From Bradyrhizobium sp. Ash2021 (GTDB taxonomy: Bacteria; Pseudomonadota; Alphaproteobacteria; Rhizobiales; Xanthobacteraceae): a DNA stretch of 64,000 nucleotides. Location: the NCBI RefSeq assembly GCF_031202265.1, contig NZ_CP100604.1, positions 3,268,501-3,332,500 of the forward strand, given 5' to 3'. The notes under the pieces are model-generated. The model saw nothing but the letters and a program-made list of their open reading frames with translations. It was not told where the DNA came from and ran no database searches. How positions within the stretch are numbered: the first letter of the stretch is position 1; every line of letters starts with the position of its first letter. The position numbers and the translations under genes were made by a program. Of this stretch, positions 7,829-16,188 are shown in pieces.

Positions 7829-8628
7829 TTCGATTTGCTGGTGAATTTCTTCACCGCCGCACGAAACTCGTCGGTGTTCATGGCGTCGATGATCTTCGCT
7901 TCTTCGGCGTCGAGTTGCTGTTTGGTCGGGGTAACGCAGGCCTGGTACACCAGTGATTTGGTGCCGCTGATGGCGGCCGGCGGATTCTGGGCGAGCCGTT
8001 CGGCGAATTGCCGGGTCGCCGCTTTCAGTTCCACCGCCGGAACGATTTTGGCGACAAGACCCCAATCAAGCGCCTGCTGCGCGGAAAAACTGTCCTCCGC
8101 CAGAAATATCTGCAACGCGCGGCGGACGCCGACGGTGCCGACCATGCCGACCGTGCTGCCGCCGTCCGGGGAGACGCCGATCTTGGCGTAGGCCGGCGTA
8201 AAGCGGGCGTCGTCGGCGGCGATGCAGAGGTCGGTGACGAAGGCCAGCCCCATGCCCGCGCCGGCGGCGGAACCGTGAACGCTGGACAGCACGATCTTCG
8301 GCATCCGGCGCACGGTCTCGATAAACGCGTGATAGTGTTTCAGCAATTCCCCGACCACCGGAGCGATGGTGTCCGCGGCCGCGGCGGCGCCGATGGTTTG
8401 CAGATCGCCGCCGGCCGAGAACGCCCGGCCTGTGCCCTCGATGACCAGCACGCGGACATCGCCATTGGCCTCGACCTCGAGGCCCAGCTGTTCGAGCTTT
8501 TTCGCGATAGACAGATCGATCGAGTTGAAGGCGGCGGGCCGGTTGAGCGTGATGGTCGCAATCGGGCCTTCGACCCTGAGCAGCGCCGGATCGTCGGCAG
8601 GGGCGGTGGTAGGAGCGGGTGCGGGCAT
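7825..8628 (-). CDS. Enoyl-CoA hydratase/isomerase (crotonase) family protein, isomerase-like active site
   Basis: 267 residues, crotonase fold, acting on CoA thioesters in the cytoplasm. The oxyanion-hole segments are present (GRAFSAGGDL and VHGSAAGAGMGLA). The two catalytic glutamates of true hydratases are not: the region reads FTPAYAKIGVSPDGGST, where the single acid is the aspartate of SPDGG, as in PaaG-type enoyl-CoA isomerases. A double-bond isomerase is therefore more likely than a hydratase. ATG 8628 is preceded by CCGGAGGCC; a longer in-frame start at 8820 adds non-homologous sequence. Coupled to the phosphatase downstream. Confidence 0.85.
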   Translation of the reverse strand: MPAPAPTTAPADDPALLRVEGPIATITLNRPAAFNSIDLSIAKKLEQLGLEVEANGDVRVLVIEGTGRAFSAGGDLQTIGAAAAADTIAPVVGELLKHYHAFIETVRRMPKIVLSSVHGSAAGAGMGLAFVTDLCIAADDARFTPAYAKIGVSPDGGSTVGMVGTVGVRRALQIFLAEDSFSAQQALDWGLVAKIVPAVELKAATRQFAERLAQNPPAAISGTKSLVYQACVTPTKQQLDAEEAKIIDAMNTDEFRAAVKKFTSKSK

Positions 8629-8919
8629 TGGCAGGCCTCCGGTCGGAGCGGTCGCGGATCCTCTGGATAGCGGGGCATTTAAATAGCAGAAGGGAAGGGG
8701 TGACAATCCCCGGCCAAGTCTGCAAAATGCGGCCTGACCTTCCTCCTGGGCAAGGACGCTCTTGCGCATCCCTGGACCATGAGGCCAAATAAAGCCCGCC
8801 ATCGTTCGGGACGCGGACACGAGCGCCGCTCCTTAGAACGATGAGGCGAGCAAGCCAAAATCGGCAGAGAGAGGAGACGACATGGGTCATTCCTGTGCGC
8901 TTGCAATTGGGTTGTCGCG
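8629..8919. other. Divergent intergenic region
   Basis: About 290 bp between the crotonase (minus) and the ferredoxin reductase (plus). I see no convincing gene. AGAGAGGAGACGACATGGG near 8868-8885 looks like a leader with a ribosome-binding site, but the reductase start at 8920 fits the homologous N-terminus better. Confidence 0.4.
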
Positions 8920-10140
8920 ATGACGCAAGGACCCGTCCTTATCGTCGGCGCCGGCCACGCCGGCTTTCAGCTCGCGGCCTCGTTGCGCCAACATGGTTTT
9001 GGCGAGCGCATCGCGCTCATCAACGACGAGGGCCATCTGCCGTATCAGCGGCCGCCTTTGTCGAAGGCCTATCTCAAGGGCGAAGGCCGTCCCGACAGCC
9101 TGATGTTCCGGCCGGACAAATTTTATCACGACCAGAACATCGATCTGATCTCCGATCGCGCGGTGTCGATCGATCGTGTCAGGCGGAAGCTGTTGCTCGC
9201 CTCCGGTGCGTCGCTCGATTACTGGCGTCTGGTGCTGGCCACCGGCGCGCGCAATCGCCTGCTCGATATCCCCAATGCCAATCTGGAAGCCGTGCGCTAT
9301 CTACGGATATTGGACGAAAGCGAGGCGTTGCGGCAGCGGATCAGTTCGGGCCAGCGCGTCGTCGTGATCGGCGCCGGCTTCATCGGGCTGGAATTCGCCG
9401 CGACCGCGCGCGCAAAAGGCCTTGAAGTCGATGTCATCGAACTCGGCACCCGCGTGATGGCGCGCGCGGTGACCGCGGAGATTTCGGAATTCTTCCAACA
9501 AAGGCATACGGTGGCGGGCATTCGCATCCATCTCGGCGTGCAGGTCACCAGCATCGAGGCCGAGGGCGGTAAGGTCACCGGCGTCAGCCTCAGCGACGGC
9601 CGGCACATCCCGGCCGACCTCATCGTGGTCGGCGTCGGCGTTTTGCCCAATGTCGAGCTTGCTGCGGAGGCCGGATTGCCTGTCGCGTCAGGGATTATCG
9701 TCGACGAGCACCTGCTGACCGCGGATCCGAACATCTCGGCCATTGGCGATTGCGCGTTGTATGCGAGCCCACGGTTCGGCGCGTCGCTGCGGCTTGAGTC
9801 CGTGCAGAACGCCACCGATCACGCGCGCTGCGTCGCGGCTCGGCTGACCGGTGATGCCAAGGCCTATGACGGCCTGCCGTGGTTCTGGAGCGATCAGGGC
9901 CCCGACAAGCTGCAGATCGCCGGTCTGACCACCGGCTACGACCGCGTGGTGGTGCGGGGCGATCGCGCGCAGGGCGCGTTCTCGGCCTTCTGTTACAAAT
10001 CCGGGCAACTCGTCGGCATCGAGTCCGTCAACCGCGCCGGCGATCACATGTTCGGCCGGCGCCTGCTCGCCGCCAACGGCTCGATCACGCCGGAGCAGGC
10101 CGCCGATACCGGCTTCGATCTGAAGCATGCGCTGACTTAA
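8920..10140 (+). CDS. FAD-dependent ferredoxin/rhodocoxin reductase family (NAD(P)H-dependent)
   Basis: 406 residues, the size of putidaredoxin/rhodocoxin reductases. The FAD dinucleotide motif is VLIVGAGHAGFQLA (residues 6-19), the NAD(P)H motif VVVIGAGFIGLEFA (about 147-160), and ISAIGDCALY marks the second FAD contact; a reductase C-terminal domain follows. Such enzymes pass electrons to a [2Fe-2S] ferredoxin that serves a P450 or dioxygenase. No ferredoxin lies next to it. A class I P450 is encoded 18 kb away (28430-29662), so pairing is possible but unproven. ATG 8920 places the FAD motif at the usual distance. Confidence 0.88.
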   Translation: MTQGPVLIVGAGHAGFQLAASLRQHGFGERIALINDEGHLPYQRPPLSKAYLKGEGRPDSLMFRPDKFYHDQNIDLISDRAVSIDRVRRKLLLASGASLDYWRLVLATGARNRLLDIPNANLEAVRYLRILDESEALRQRISSGQRVVVIGAGFIGLEFAATARAKGLEVDVIELGTRVMARAVTAEISEFFQQRHTVAGIRIHLGVQVTSIEAEGGKVTGVSLSDGRHIPADLIVVGVGVLPNVELAAEAGLPVASGIIVDEHLLTADPNISAIGDCALYASPRFGASLRLESVQNATDHARCVAARLTGDAKAYDGLPWFWSDQGPDKLQIAGLTTGYDRVVVRGDRAQGAFSAFCYKSGQLVGIESVNRAGDHMFGRRLLAANGSITPEQAADTGFDLKHALT

Positions 10141-10238
10141 GTTGCGCCCGCTTCCACTTGCATCCGTTGGTCATTTCGGCAACGCTATCGACTCAAGACC
10201 CGTCAAAGATGTCTCAGGCGGCCATCTGGGAGGGTATC

Positions 10239-11225
10239 ATGCCGGTCTGGACACGCTGTCTCACGCTATCGGCGGCATTGATCGTTGCAGCCGTAGTCGC
10301 AGGCCCGGCTTCGGCCCAGATCAAGCTGAAATGGGCGCATGTCTACGAGATTACCGAGCCCTTCCACACTGAAGCGTTGTGGGCGGCCGGCGAAATCAAG
10401 AAGCGCACCAAGGGCAAATACGACATCGAGGTGTTTCCGCTCTCGCAGCTCGGCAACGAGAACCAGATCAACGAAGGGCTCGGCCTCGGCACCATCGATC
10501 TGATCTACACCGGCGTGACTTTTGCGGCTGCGACCTACAAGCCGCTCGGTATCAGCGGCGCTCCGTTCATGCTGCGCGATTTCGAGCACTGGAAGGCCTA
10601 TCGCGATAGCAAGCTGTTCCAGGATCTGGCCAGCGGTTACGAGGACAAGACCAGGCACAAGATCGTCGCGTTCACCTACTACGGCCTGCGTCAACTCACC
10701 GCCAACAGGCCGATCATGAAGCCTGAGGACATGCAGGGCATGAAGCTGCGGGTGCCGCCGGCGCCGCTGTTTTTGATGTTCACCAAATCTGTCGGCGCCA
10801 GTGCGACGCCGATCGCATTCGCGGAAGTCTACCGCGCCCTGCAGCAGGGCACAGTCGACGGCGAGGAAAATCCGATGCCGACGATCATGGCCAAGAAATT
10901 CTATGAAGTGCAAAGCCATCTCATTCTGACCGGCCACATCATGGAATCGATGCTGACGGTGGTCGGCAACCATGTCTGGAGCAAGCTGACGCCGGATGAG
11001 CGAAAGATTTTTGCGGAGGTGCTGAAGGAAGCCGCATCGCGAGCGACGGACGCAATCGAGGCCTCCGAGCGGGTGCTTGCCGTCGAGTTCAAGGGGCTCG
11101 GCATGACCGTGGTCGTGCCCGACCGCGAAGCCTTCCGCAAGGCGGCGATCCCGCTGCACAACGATCCATCCGCCGGCGCCGGCTGGAGCCGGGCGCAATA
11201 CGACGAATTGCAAGCGCTGAAGTGA
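10239..11225 (+). CDS. Orphan TRAP transporter solute-binding protein, DctP family
   Basis: 328 residues; signal peptide 1 to about 23 (ending GPASA) followed by QIKLKWAHVYE. ATG 10239 follows GGGAGGG at 10228. MQGMKLRVPPAP carries the expected ligand-binding arginine, and FAEVYRALQQGTVDGEENP is the conserved C-domain motif. It differs clearly from the two paralogues at 2747 and 4049. No DctQ/DctM genes accompany it, so it must borrow a permease or act as a sensor receptor. The flanking genes (reductase, ribokinase) give no firm ligand. Confidence 0.9.
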   Translation: MPVWTRCLTLSAALIVAAVVAGPASAQIKLKWAHVYEITEPFHTEALWAAGEIKKRTKGKYDIEVFPLSQLGNENQINEGLGLGTIDLIYTGVTFAAATYKPLGISGAPFMLRDFEHWKAYRDSKLFQDLASGYEDKTRHKIVAFTYYGLRQLTANRPIMKPEDMQGMKLRVPPAPLFLMFTKSVGASATPIAFAEVYRALQQGTVDGEENPMPTIMAKKFYEVQSHLILTGHIMESMLTVVGNHVWSKLTPDERKIFAEVLKEAASRATDAIEASERVLAVEFKGLGMTVVVPDREAFRKAAIPLHNDPSAGAGWSRAQYDELQALK

Positions 11226-11300
11226 CGGGCCGGCCGGCAAGGAGGTCATGGCGCGGATGGTTTTCCTTTTTTCGGAGCGGTGTGGGAAACCACTGTATAG

Positions 11301-12236
11301 CTACAGCGGCGCTTCGGGACGACCGGCGGAGATGATTGCCGCAACTTCCGCGGCCGTCGGCATCGACGGCGCGGCGCCCATCCGCCGCACGCAGATCGAG
11401 GCGGCGACGTTGGCGTAGTCGAGCGCTTCGTCGATCGTCCTCCCGCTTGCAAGCTGCGCCGCCAGCGCGCCGACGAAGCAATCGCCGGCGCCGGTGGTGT
11501 CGACGGCTTTGACTTGATGGCCCGGAACGAGCAGCGATTGGCCCTCGATCAGCGCCAGCACGCCGCGTTTGCCGAGCGTCACGCAGATCGTTCTGCCAAG
11601 GTTTGCCGGCAGCCGGCGCGCCGCCTCGACGAAGCGCGCGGGCTCGTCGCTGTCGCGCAGCTCGGTTTTGGTGAGAAGGCCAAGCTCGGTTTCATTGAGA
11701 ATGAGAATATCGACGAGATCGAGTAACTCAGTGCCGAATTCGACCGCCGGCGCCGGATTGAGAATCGTGGTCGCGCCCGCGGCCCGCGCCCGCTTGAAGA
11801 ACGCGCTAACGGTCGCTAGCGGGATTTCAAACTGGCTCACCGCGATGTCGCCCTTGGCGAGCACCGGTGCGGCGATATCCTCGGCACTCACCAACCCATT
11901 GGCGCCGGGCACGACCACAATGGTGTTGTCGGCTTTCGCGATGGTAATGACAGCCGTTCCGCTGTGCGCCTCGGCCGTGTCCTTGACGAAGGAGATGTCG
12001 ACATCCTGCGCGGCGAGGAACGCCTTCAACTCCCGTCCGAACGCATCGGTGCCGACCCGGCCGATCAGCGTTGTCGGCGCGCCCAGTTTGGCCGCGGATA
12101 CCGCCTGGTTGGCGCCCTTGCCGCCGGGAAAATACAGCACGGCCTTGCCGGCGACGGTCTCGCCGATCCGGGGATGCCGGTCGGCCGTCGCCACCACATC
12201 CATGTTGATGCTGCCGGCGACGAAAACCCGCGCCAT
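11301..12236 (-). CDS. rbsK: Ribokinase (PfkB family)
   Basis: 311 residues. It phosphorylates ribose or a related sugar with ATP. Diagnostic features are the N-terminal VFVAGSINMD, GGKGANQAVSAAKLGA near residue 41, and VDTTGAGDCFVGAL near 250, which carries the anion-hole glycines and catalytic aspartate. ATG 12236 gives the standard N-terminus; the longer frame would overlap the upstream kinase. It lies 10 bp after a second PfkB kinase on the same strand, making a two-kinase operon with no sugar transporter. Ribokinase is the best call, but other furanose substrates such as deoxyribose or nucleosides cannot be excluded. Confidence 0.82.
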   Translation of the reverse strand: MARVFVAGSINMDVVATADRHPRIGETVAGKAVLYFPGGKGANQAVSAAKLGAPTTLIGRVGTDAFGRELKAFLAAQDVDISFVKDTAEAHSGTAVITIAKADNTIVVVPGANGLVSAEDIAAPVLAKGDIAVSQFEIPLATVSAFFKRARAAGATTILNPAPAVEFGTELLDLVDILILNETELGLLTKTELRDSDEPARFVEAARRLPANLGRTICVTLGKRGVLALIEGQSLLVPGHQVKAVDTTGAGDCFVGALAAQLASGRTIDEALDYANVAASICVRRMGAAPSMPTAAEVAAIISAGRPEAPL

Positions 12237-12246
12237 GACTGCCCGC

Positions 12247-13158
12247 CTAATCCCAGAACTCCTTCTTGCTTCCGATTTGAAACTCCTGCTTGACCGTCTC
12301 GATATCGGCCAGCGTCGGCAGTCCGGCCTCATTGCCGAGCTTTTGAATCTTGTAAGTCGAGGCCGCGCGCGCAAACTCGAAATGGTCCTTCCAGCCTTTG
12401 CCGGGACTGGCGAGATAGGAATAGATGTAGGCGCCATGGAATACGTCACCCGCGCCGTTGGTGTCGAGCACGCGATCGGGCGCGATCGGAAGCGCGGGCA
12501 AGGTGCGAACCGCCCCCGCCTCGTCATACCAGAGCAGGCCTTTTTCCCCCATGGTCACGCCGCCGACGCGGCAGCCGCGGCTCTTGAGATAATCCAGCAT
12601 CTTTTCCGGGGTCAGGTCCATCTGCTCGCACAGCCGCTCGGCGACGATGGCGACATCGATGAACTCCAGCAGCTCGTGTGTGTTGGTGCGCAGCCCGCCG
12701 CCGTCGAGCGAGGTCAAAATTCCATCCTCACGGCATAGCCTGGCATAGTGGATCGCAGCGTCGGGCTGGTGGCCGTCGACATGCAGGGCTCGGCAACCCT
12801 TCAGGTTCAGCATCGGAAAGGGATGGATGTGATCGTCGTCGCGGCAGCGCACGATGGCACGCTTGCCGTCCTTCGGCATGATGAAGGACAGCGACGAGGA
12901 GTTGACCTTGCGCGGGTGGATCGAGATCCCGTATTTCGCGCTCATATCCCAGAACATCCGCCCCAGCCAGTCATTGGCGACGGTGGCGACGAGGTCCGGC
13001 ACGATACCGAGCTTGGCGCAGCAGAACGCGGCCGTGACGGCGTTGCCGCCGAAGGAAACCGCGTAAGCGGACGCCACATGTTTCTCGTCGCCGGTCGGCA
13101 TGTGGTCGGTGATGAAGGTAACGTCGATATAAGTCTGTCCGATGAAGAGAGCCTGCAT
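12247..13158 (-). CDS. PfkB-family carbohydrate kinase
   Basis: 303 residues. An ATP-dependent sugar kinase: N-terminal LFIGQTYIDVTF, substrate region VSFGGNAVTAAFCCAKLG, and C-terminal LDTNGAGDVFHGAY with the catalytic aspartate. It differs from the adjacent ribokinase throughout, so it is not a recent duplicate and probably has a separate substrate. Members with FGGNAVTAA and ILTSLDGGGLR motifs are usually annotated only as PfkB or sugar kinases. The ATG at 13158 is the first start in the frame. First gene of the two-gene operon. Confidence 0.82.
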   Translation of the reverse strand: MQALFIGQTYIDVTFITDHMPTGDEKHVASAYAVSFGGNAVTAAFCCAKLGIVPDLVATVANDWLGRMFWDMSAKYGISIHPRKVNSSSLSFIMPKDGKRAIVRCRDDDHIHPFPMLNLKGCRALHVDGHQPDAAIHYARLCREDGILTSLDGGGLRTNTHELLEFIDVAIVAERLCEQMDLTPEKMLDYLKSRGCRVGGVTMGEKGLLWYDEAGAVRTLPALPIAPDRVLDTNGAGDVFHGAYIYSYLASPGKGWKDHFEFARAASTYKIQKLGNEAGLPTLADIETVKQEFQIGSKKEFWD

Positions 13159-13302
13159 TCGTTTTCCGTCGTGGCTGAGGGGTGGTACCCGGCCGGCGTC
13201 GATACATTAGCACCGGTTATCGGATGCATTCGCTGAAATTATTCGCATGCCTGCCGTCTTTGCAGCTTGAGATGGGGATATGAGGAGACTAGGACCGTCG
13301 AT

Positions 13303-13326
13303 CCAAGTCGGCTGTTGCCGACTTGG
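13303..13326. repeat. Perfect stem-loop 1 (10-bp stem)
   Basis: CCAAGTCGGC (13303-13312), loop TGTT, GCCGACTTGG (13317-13326). Flanking GAT/ATCGAT lets the stem extend with a bulge. No T-run follows. It is 12 bp from a second perfect hairpin. Confidence 0.7.
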
Positions 13327-13338
13327 ACATCGATATAA

Positions 13339-13364
13339 CTGAACTCGGGTAAACCCGAGTTCAG
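13339..13364. repeat. Perfect stem-loop 2 (11-bp stem)
   Basis: CTGAACTCGGG (13339-13349), loop TAAA, CCCGAGTTCAG (13354-13364), followed by GGGG rather than T residues. Candidate RNA structure in a leader, or the binding site of a dyad-symmetric regulator; dispersed palindrome is the dull alternative. Confidence 0.7.
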
Positions 13365-13449
13365 GGGGCTTCACCAGCATGCCGCCGATAACGGTCGGCC
13401 GCGGCCTTGAGTTCCGGGCAGCGAGACAGAGGGAGAGGGGTGTGTTTCC

Positions 13450-14307
13450 GTGATTACCGGGCTTGATCATGTCGTCGTCCTGGTCGGGGACATCGCAGCC
13501 GGCGAAGCGGCGTATCAGACGCTGTTCGCGCGGCAGCCTTCCTGGCGCAACAGCGGCGACGGCGCCGAGCGCGTGCTGTTCACGCTGGACAACATGACGC
13601 TGGAGCTGATGGCGCCGAGCGGCGAGGGGGCGCCTGCGGACCGGATCCGCACGGTGCTGGCGGCGCAAGGCGAGGGGCTGGCGAGCCTTTGCTTCCGCAC
13701 CGGCGACATCGCGAAAATGCACCGCCGGCTCGACCGGCTGACGCTGAAGCCGGAACCGGTCTCCGAGGTCGAGAGCCACGACTTGATTTCGGGCGCGACC
13801 TTGTCGTGGAAGCGCACCCGCGCCGCGACCGATGCAACGCGCGGCGTCCGGCTGTTCTTCCTCGAGCGTTCGAAGGAGCGCCCGCTCTCGGTGCGGACCG
13901 CGCCCGCATCGATCACCGCGATGGACCACGTCGTGGTCTCGACGGGCGATCCGGAACGCGCCGCCGCACTGTATGGCGCGCGGCTCGGGCTCGACATGGC
14001 GCTCGACCGTTCGCATCCGGACTGGGGCCGGCTGATGTTTTTCCGCTGCGGCGATCTCGTCGTCGAGGTGACGCACCGGCCGCGCAAGCCTGGCGACAAG
14101 CCAACGGACACGGCGCAGGACCGGCTTCGCGGCATCTGCTGGCGCGTCGCCGATATCGACGCGACCCGGGCGCGGCTTGCCGCCGACGGCGTCGATGTCT
14201 CGGAGGTCCGCACCGGCCGCAAGCCGGGGACGCGGGTCATGACCGTGCGCAGCGGCACCTGCGGCGTGCCGACGCTGCTGGTGCAGCCGTCGGCGGGACG
14301 GGAGTGA
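13450..14307 (+). CDS. VOC/glyoxalase-like domain protein
   Basis: 285 residues, two vicinal-oxygen-chelate modules. The first starts ITGLDHVVVLVGDI (residue 2) and matches the Glyoxalase_3-like group; the second starts AMDHVVVSTGDPERAAALYG (about 157) with FRCGDLVVEV and a terminal GVPTLLVQP strand. VOC proteins bind a divalent metal and include lyases, dioxygenases and resistance proteins; the substrate cannot be read from sequence. The GTG start fits homology with the first beta strand. Followed by a palindromic repeat and a TetR gene on the same strand. Confidence 0.8.
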   Translation: MITGLDHVVVLVGDIAAGEAAYQTLFARQPSWRNSGDGAERVLFTLDNMTLELMAPSGEGAPADRIRTVLAAQGEGLASLCFRTGDIAKMHRRLDRLTLKPEPVSEVESHDLISGATLSWKRTRAATDATRGVRLFFLERSKERPLSVRTAPASITAMDHVVVSTGDPERAAALYGARLGLDMALDRSHPDWGRLMFFRCGDLVVEVTHRPRKPGDKPTDTAQDRLRGICWRVADIDATRARLAADGVDVSEVRTGRKPGTRVMTVRSGTCGVPTLLVQPSAGRE

Positions 14308-14337
14308 TTTGGCGTGAAGCGGAGCGATCTCTATCAA

Positions 14338-14457
14338 CGTCATTGCGAGCCAACGGGTCGGCGCGAAGCGCCGGCCGATGACAGGCTCCGCGAAGCAATC
14401 CATGAGGCCACAAAGGAAGAATGGATTGCTTCGTCGCTGACGCTCCTCGCAATGACG
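14338..14457. repeat. TCATTGCGAG-type palindromic repeat, copy 2 (with nested module at 14351-14389)
   Basis: Ends CGTCATTGCGAGC and CTCCTCGCAATGACG with internal GCGAAGCAATCCATG..ATGGATTGCTTCGTCG. Like copy 1 it carries the module CAACGGGTCGGC..CCGATGACAGGCTCC (39 bp here) where short copies have four bases. The repeat ends only five bases before the TetR start codon. Confidence 0.85.
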
Positions 14458-14461
14458 GTGG

Positions 14462-15241
14462 ATGGAGCATGATTCATTCTCAAATGCCGCCATGCGTGCT
14501 ACATCCAGTCTGACATCACCCGGGCGAGACGATTTGGCCAAGGCAAAGCGAGTTCTGAAATGGCAACGTGACCCCGAGGGCATGCGGATCCGCATCCTCG
14601 AGGCCGCGAAGCAGGAATTCGCCGCGCACGGCATTGCTGGTGCGCGGGTCGACCGGATCGCGGCCAGCGCCGGCGCCAACAAGCGCATGCTGTATTATCA
14701 CGTCGGCAACAAGGAGGACCTCTATCTCGAGGTGCTCGAAGGCGCCTACGAAAAAATCCGCGCCGAGGAGCGCGGGCTCGACCTCGAACATCTCGATCCG
14801 CCCGAGGCGATCGAGCGGCTGATCGACTTCACCTGGAATTACTTCCTCCGCAATCCGGAATTCCTGGCGCTGCTCAACACTGAAAACCTGGCCAAGGCGC
14901 GCCATCTCAAGCGCTCGACTAAGGTCAAATCGATGCATTCGCCGTTCGTCGAGATGATCCGCACGGTGGTGAGGCGCGGCGTCGAAAGCGGCGATTTCCG
15001 CGTTGCGGTCGATCCGGTCCAGCTCTATATTTCGATCGCAGGCCTGTGCTTTTTCTATCTGTCGAACAGCGCCACGTTGAGCGTGATCTTCGGCCGCGAC
15101 CTCCTGAAGAAGGAGGCGCGGGACGAGCGCCTCGCGCACATGGTGGCCTTGGTGCTGGCGGCGCTGACCGGAAAATCCACCGCGGATTTCGGCAAGGACG
15201 CGGCGCCGAAGCTGCGGTCTGCGGCACAGCAGGTGGTTTGA
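14462..15241 (+). CDS. TetR/AcrR-family transcriptional regulator
   Basis: 259 residues. N-terminal HTH domain at about residues 41-90 (RILEAAKQEFAAHGIAGARVD then ANKRMLYYHVGNKEDLY). The C-terminal ligand domain has the LYISIAGLCFFYLSNSATLSVIFGRDL pattern found in regulators related to RutR/YcdC. ATG 14462 lies at the edge of a repeat; ATG 14492 (MRATSSLTSP) is an equally plausible start. It lies about 0.95 kb upstream of the ABC-transporter/catabolic operon on the same strand, and RutR-type proteins sense pyrimidine breakdown products, so it may control that operon. That link is inference. Confidence 0.85.
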   Translation: MEHDSFSNAAMRATSSLTSPGRDDLAKAKRVLKWQRDPEGMRIRILEAAKQEFAAHGIAGARVDRIAASAGANKRMLYYHVGNKEDLYLEVLEGAYEKIRAEERGLDLEHLDPPEAIERLIDFTWNYFLRNPEFLALLNTENLAKARHLKRSTKVKSMHSPFVEMIRTVVRRGVESGDFRVAVDPVQLYISIAGLCFFYLSNSATLSVIFGRDLLKKEARDERLAHMVALVLAALTGKSTADFGKDAAPKLRSAAQQVV

Positions 15242-15439
15242 ATTCGATGTCGTCCCGGCGAACGCCACTCCGCCACAGGCGGCCGTCATACCCCGCGCAG
15301 GCGGGTATCCAGTACGCCGCGGCTTTTCGGTTCTATCGCTAACGTCCTGGAATACTCGATCGCCCGCCTTCGCGGGCGATGACAGTGAGAGAGTAGTTCA
15401 GCTTCATTTTTATTCGCAAACATGCTTTCGCGATCTCGC

Positions 15440-15905
15440 CGCGCATTCCGCGCGAGTTTTACCTTGAATGTCCCACCCTCTGAAATCAGAGGGCGCAGGG
15501 AAAGCCGGGTGCGCGCTGCACCCGCGGTCTCGCGTGCTAAATGCACACAGCAAAAACGCACACGAGCATACAGGTTCAGCGGAGAACATCCGGCCTTCCC
15601 TGCGCAATGGTTTTACGGCTTATGGCGCGCTCTCCTTGGTGAGCCGGGCTCTTTTGCCACCATCGCCCGCGAGAAGCCTGCTTCTCACGAACTTGACGCC
15701 AGCGTCGGGCGCCAGGACCACACGATTTCGCCGTCCGCGTCCGCCACGCTCGTCAGTCGCAGCTTCCGCGTCCACCGCATCCCACCGCGCGTTTCGTGAC
15801 GTGCGCAACGCCCCTCTTGCCGGGTGAGACGGCCAAATCAATAGCCTGATTTGCATTTCGGAAAAACAGAAATATTTTTCACGAGGGGACTAGACAGATT
15901 TTGGG
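15440..15905. repeat. Probable long dispersed intergenic element
   Basis: From memory of related genomes, this block (containing GGGCGCAGGGAAAGCCGGGT, CTCTCCTTGGTGAGCCGGGC and the AT-rich AAAAACAGAAATATTTTTC near 15862) belongs to a long non-coding repeat present in many copies. The window has only this one copy, so repetition cannot be shown here. AGAAATATTT carries a small dyad and is the most AT-rich stretch nearby. Confidence 0.4.
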
Positions 15906-15954
15906 TGATTTGCCCGTCGGGCTGAATTTTGCGCGTTACGTCCAAATCCTACCC

Positions 15955-16038
15955 CGTCATTGCGAGCGAAGCGAAGCAATCCATAGCGGTCCAAGCCGAG
16001 GAATGGATTGCTTCGTCGCTACGCTCCTCGCAATGACG
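15955..16038. repeat. TCATTGCGAG-type palindromic repeat, copy 3 (short form)
   Basis: CGTCATTGCGAGCGAAGCGA..AGCAATCCAT with inverted arm ATGGATTGCTTCGTCGCTAC..CTCCTCGCAATGACG. No nested module. Confidence 0.85.
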
Positions 16039-16188
16039 GAACCTGGAGTCTCAAAATTCCGTCAAGCCCGGGCATGACGGCGGAGGGTGAGGCCCGACGA
16101 GCCCCAAAATGTCACACGCAAGCCACTAGACAGTATTTATCCAACGAGTTAATTTCTCCGCGAAAAACGAAAACCGAGGGAGTAGAGC

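Larger units (their letters stand above)
13159..13449. other. Divergent intergenic region with two tandem stem-loops
   Basis: No gene seen in 291 bp. Its notable content is a pair of strong hairpins at 13303-13326 and 13339-13364. Because the flanking genes diverge, these lie in the 5' regions and not in a terminator position. Confidence 0.6.
15242..16188. other. Repeat-rich non-coding region of about 0.95 kb
   Basis: I find no credible gene. Contents in order: an inverted repeat about 15283-15385 (CGTCATACCCCGCGCAGGCG / CGCGGGCGATGACAG), a block at about 15440-15900 that resembles a long dispersed element I have seen in Bradyrhizobium-type genomes, a TCATTGCGAG palindrome (15955-16038), and a remnant GTCAAGCCCGGGCATGACGG near 16059. 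Short overlapping reading frames in the block are open only because of high GC and match nothing I recognise. Confidence 0.6.

Noticed and set aside
7825..8628. Standard enoyl-CoA hydratase assignment
   Set aside because: The hydratase glutamate positions are replaced (PAYAKIG..SPDGG), so I call it isomerase-like instead.
15410..15856. Several 60-125-codon frames on both strands
   Set aside because: They overlap one another, have no family resemblance and fall in the probable dispersed element.
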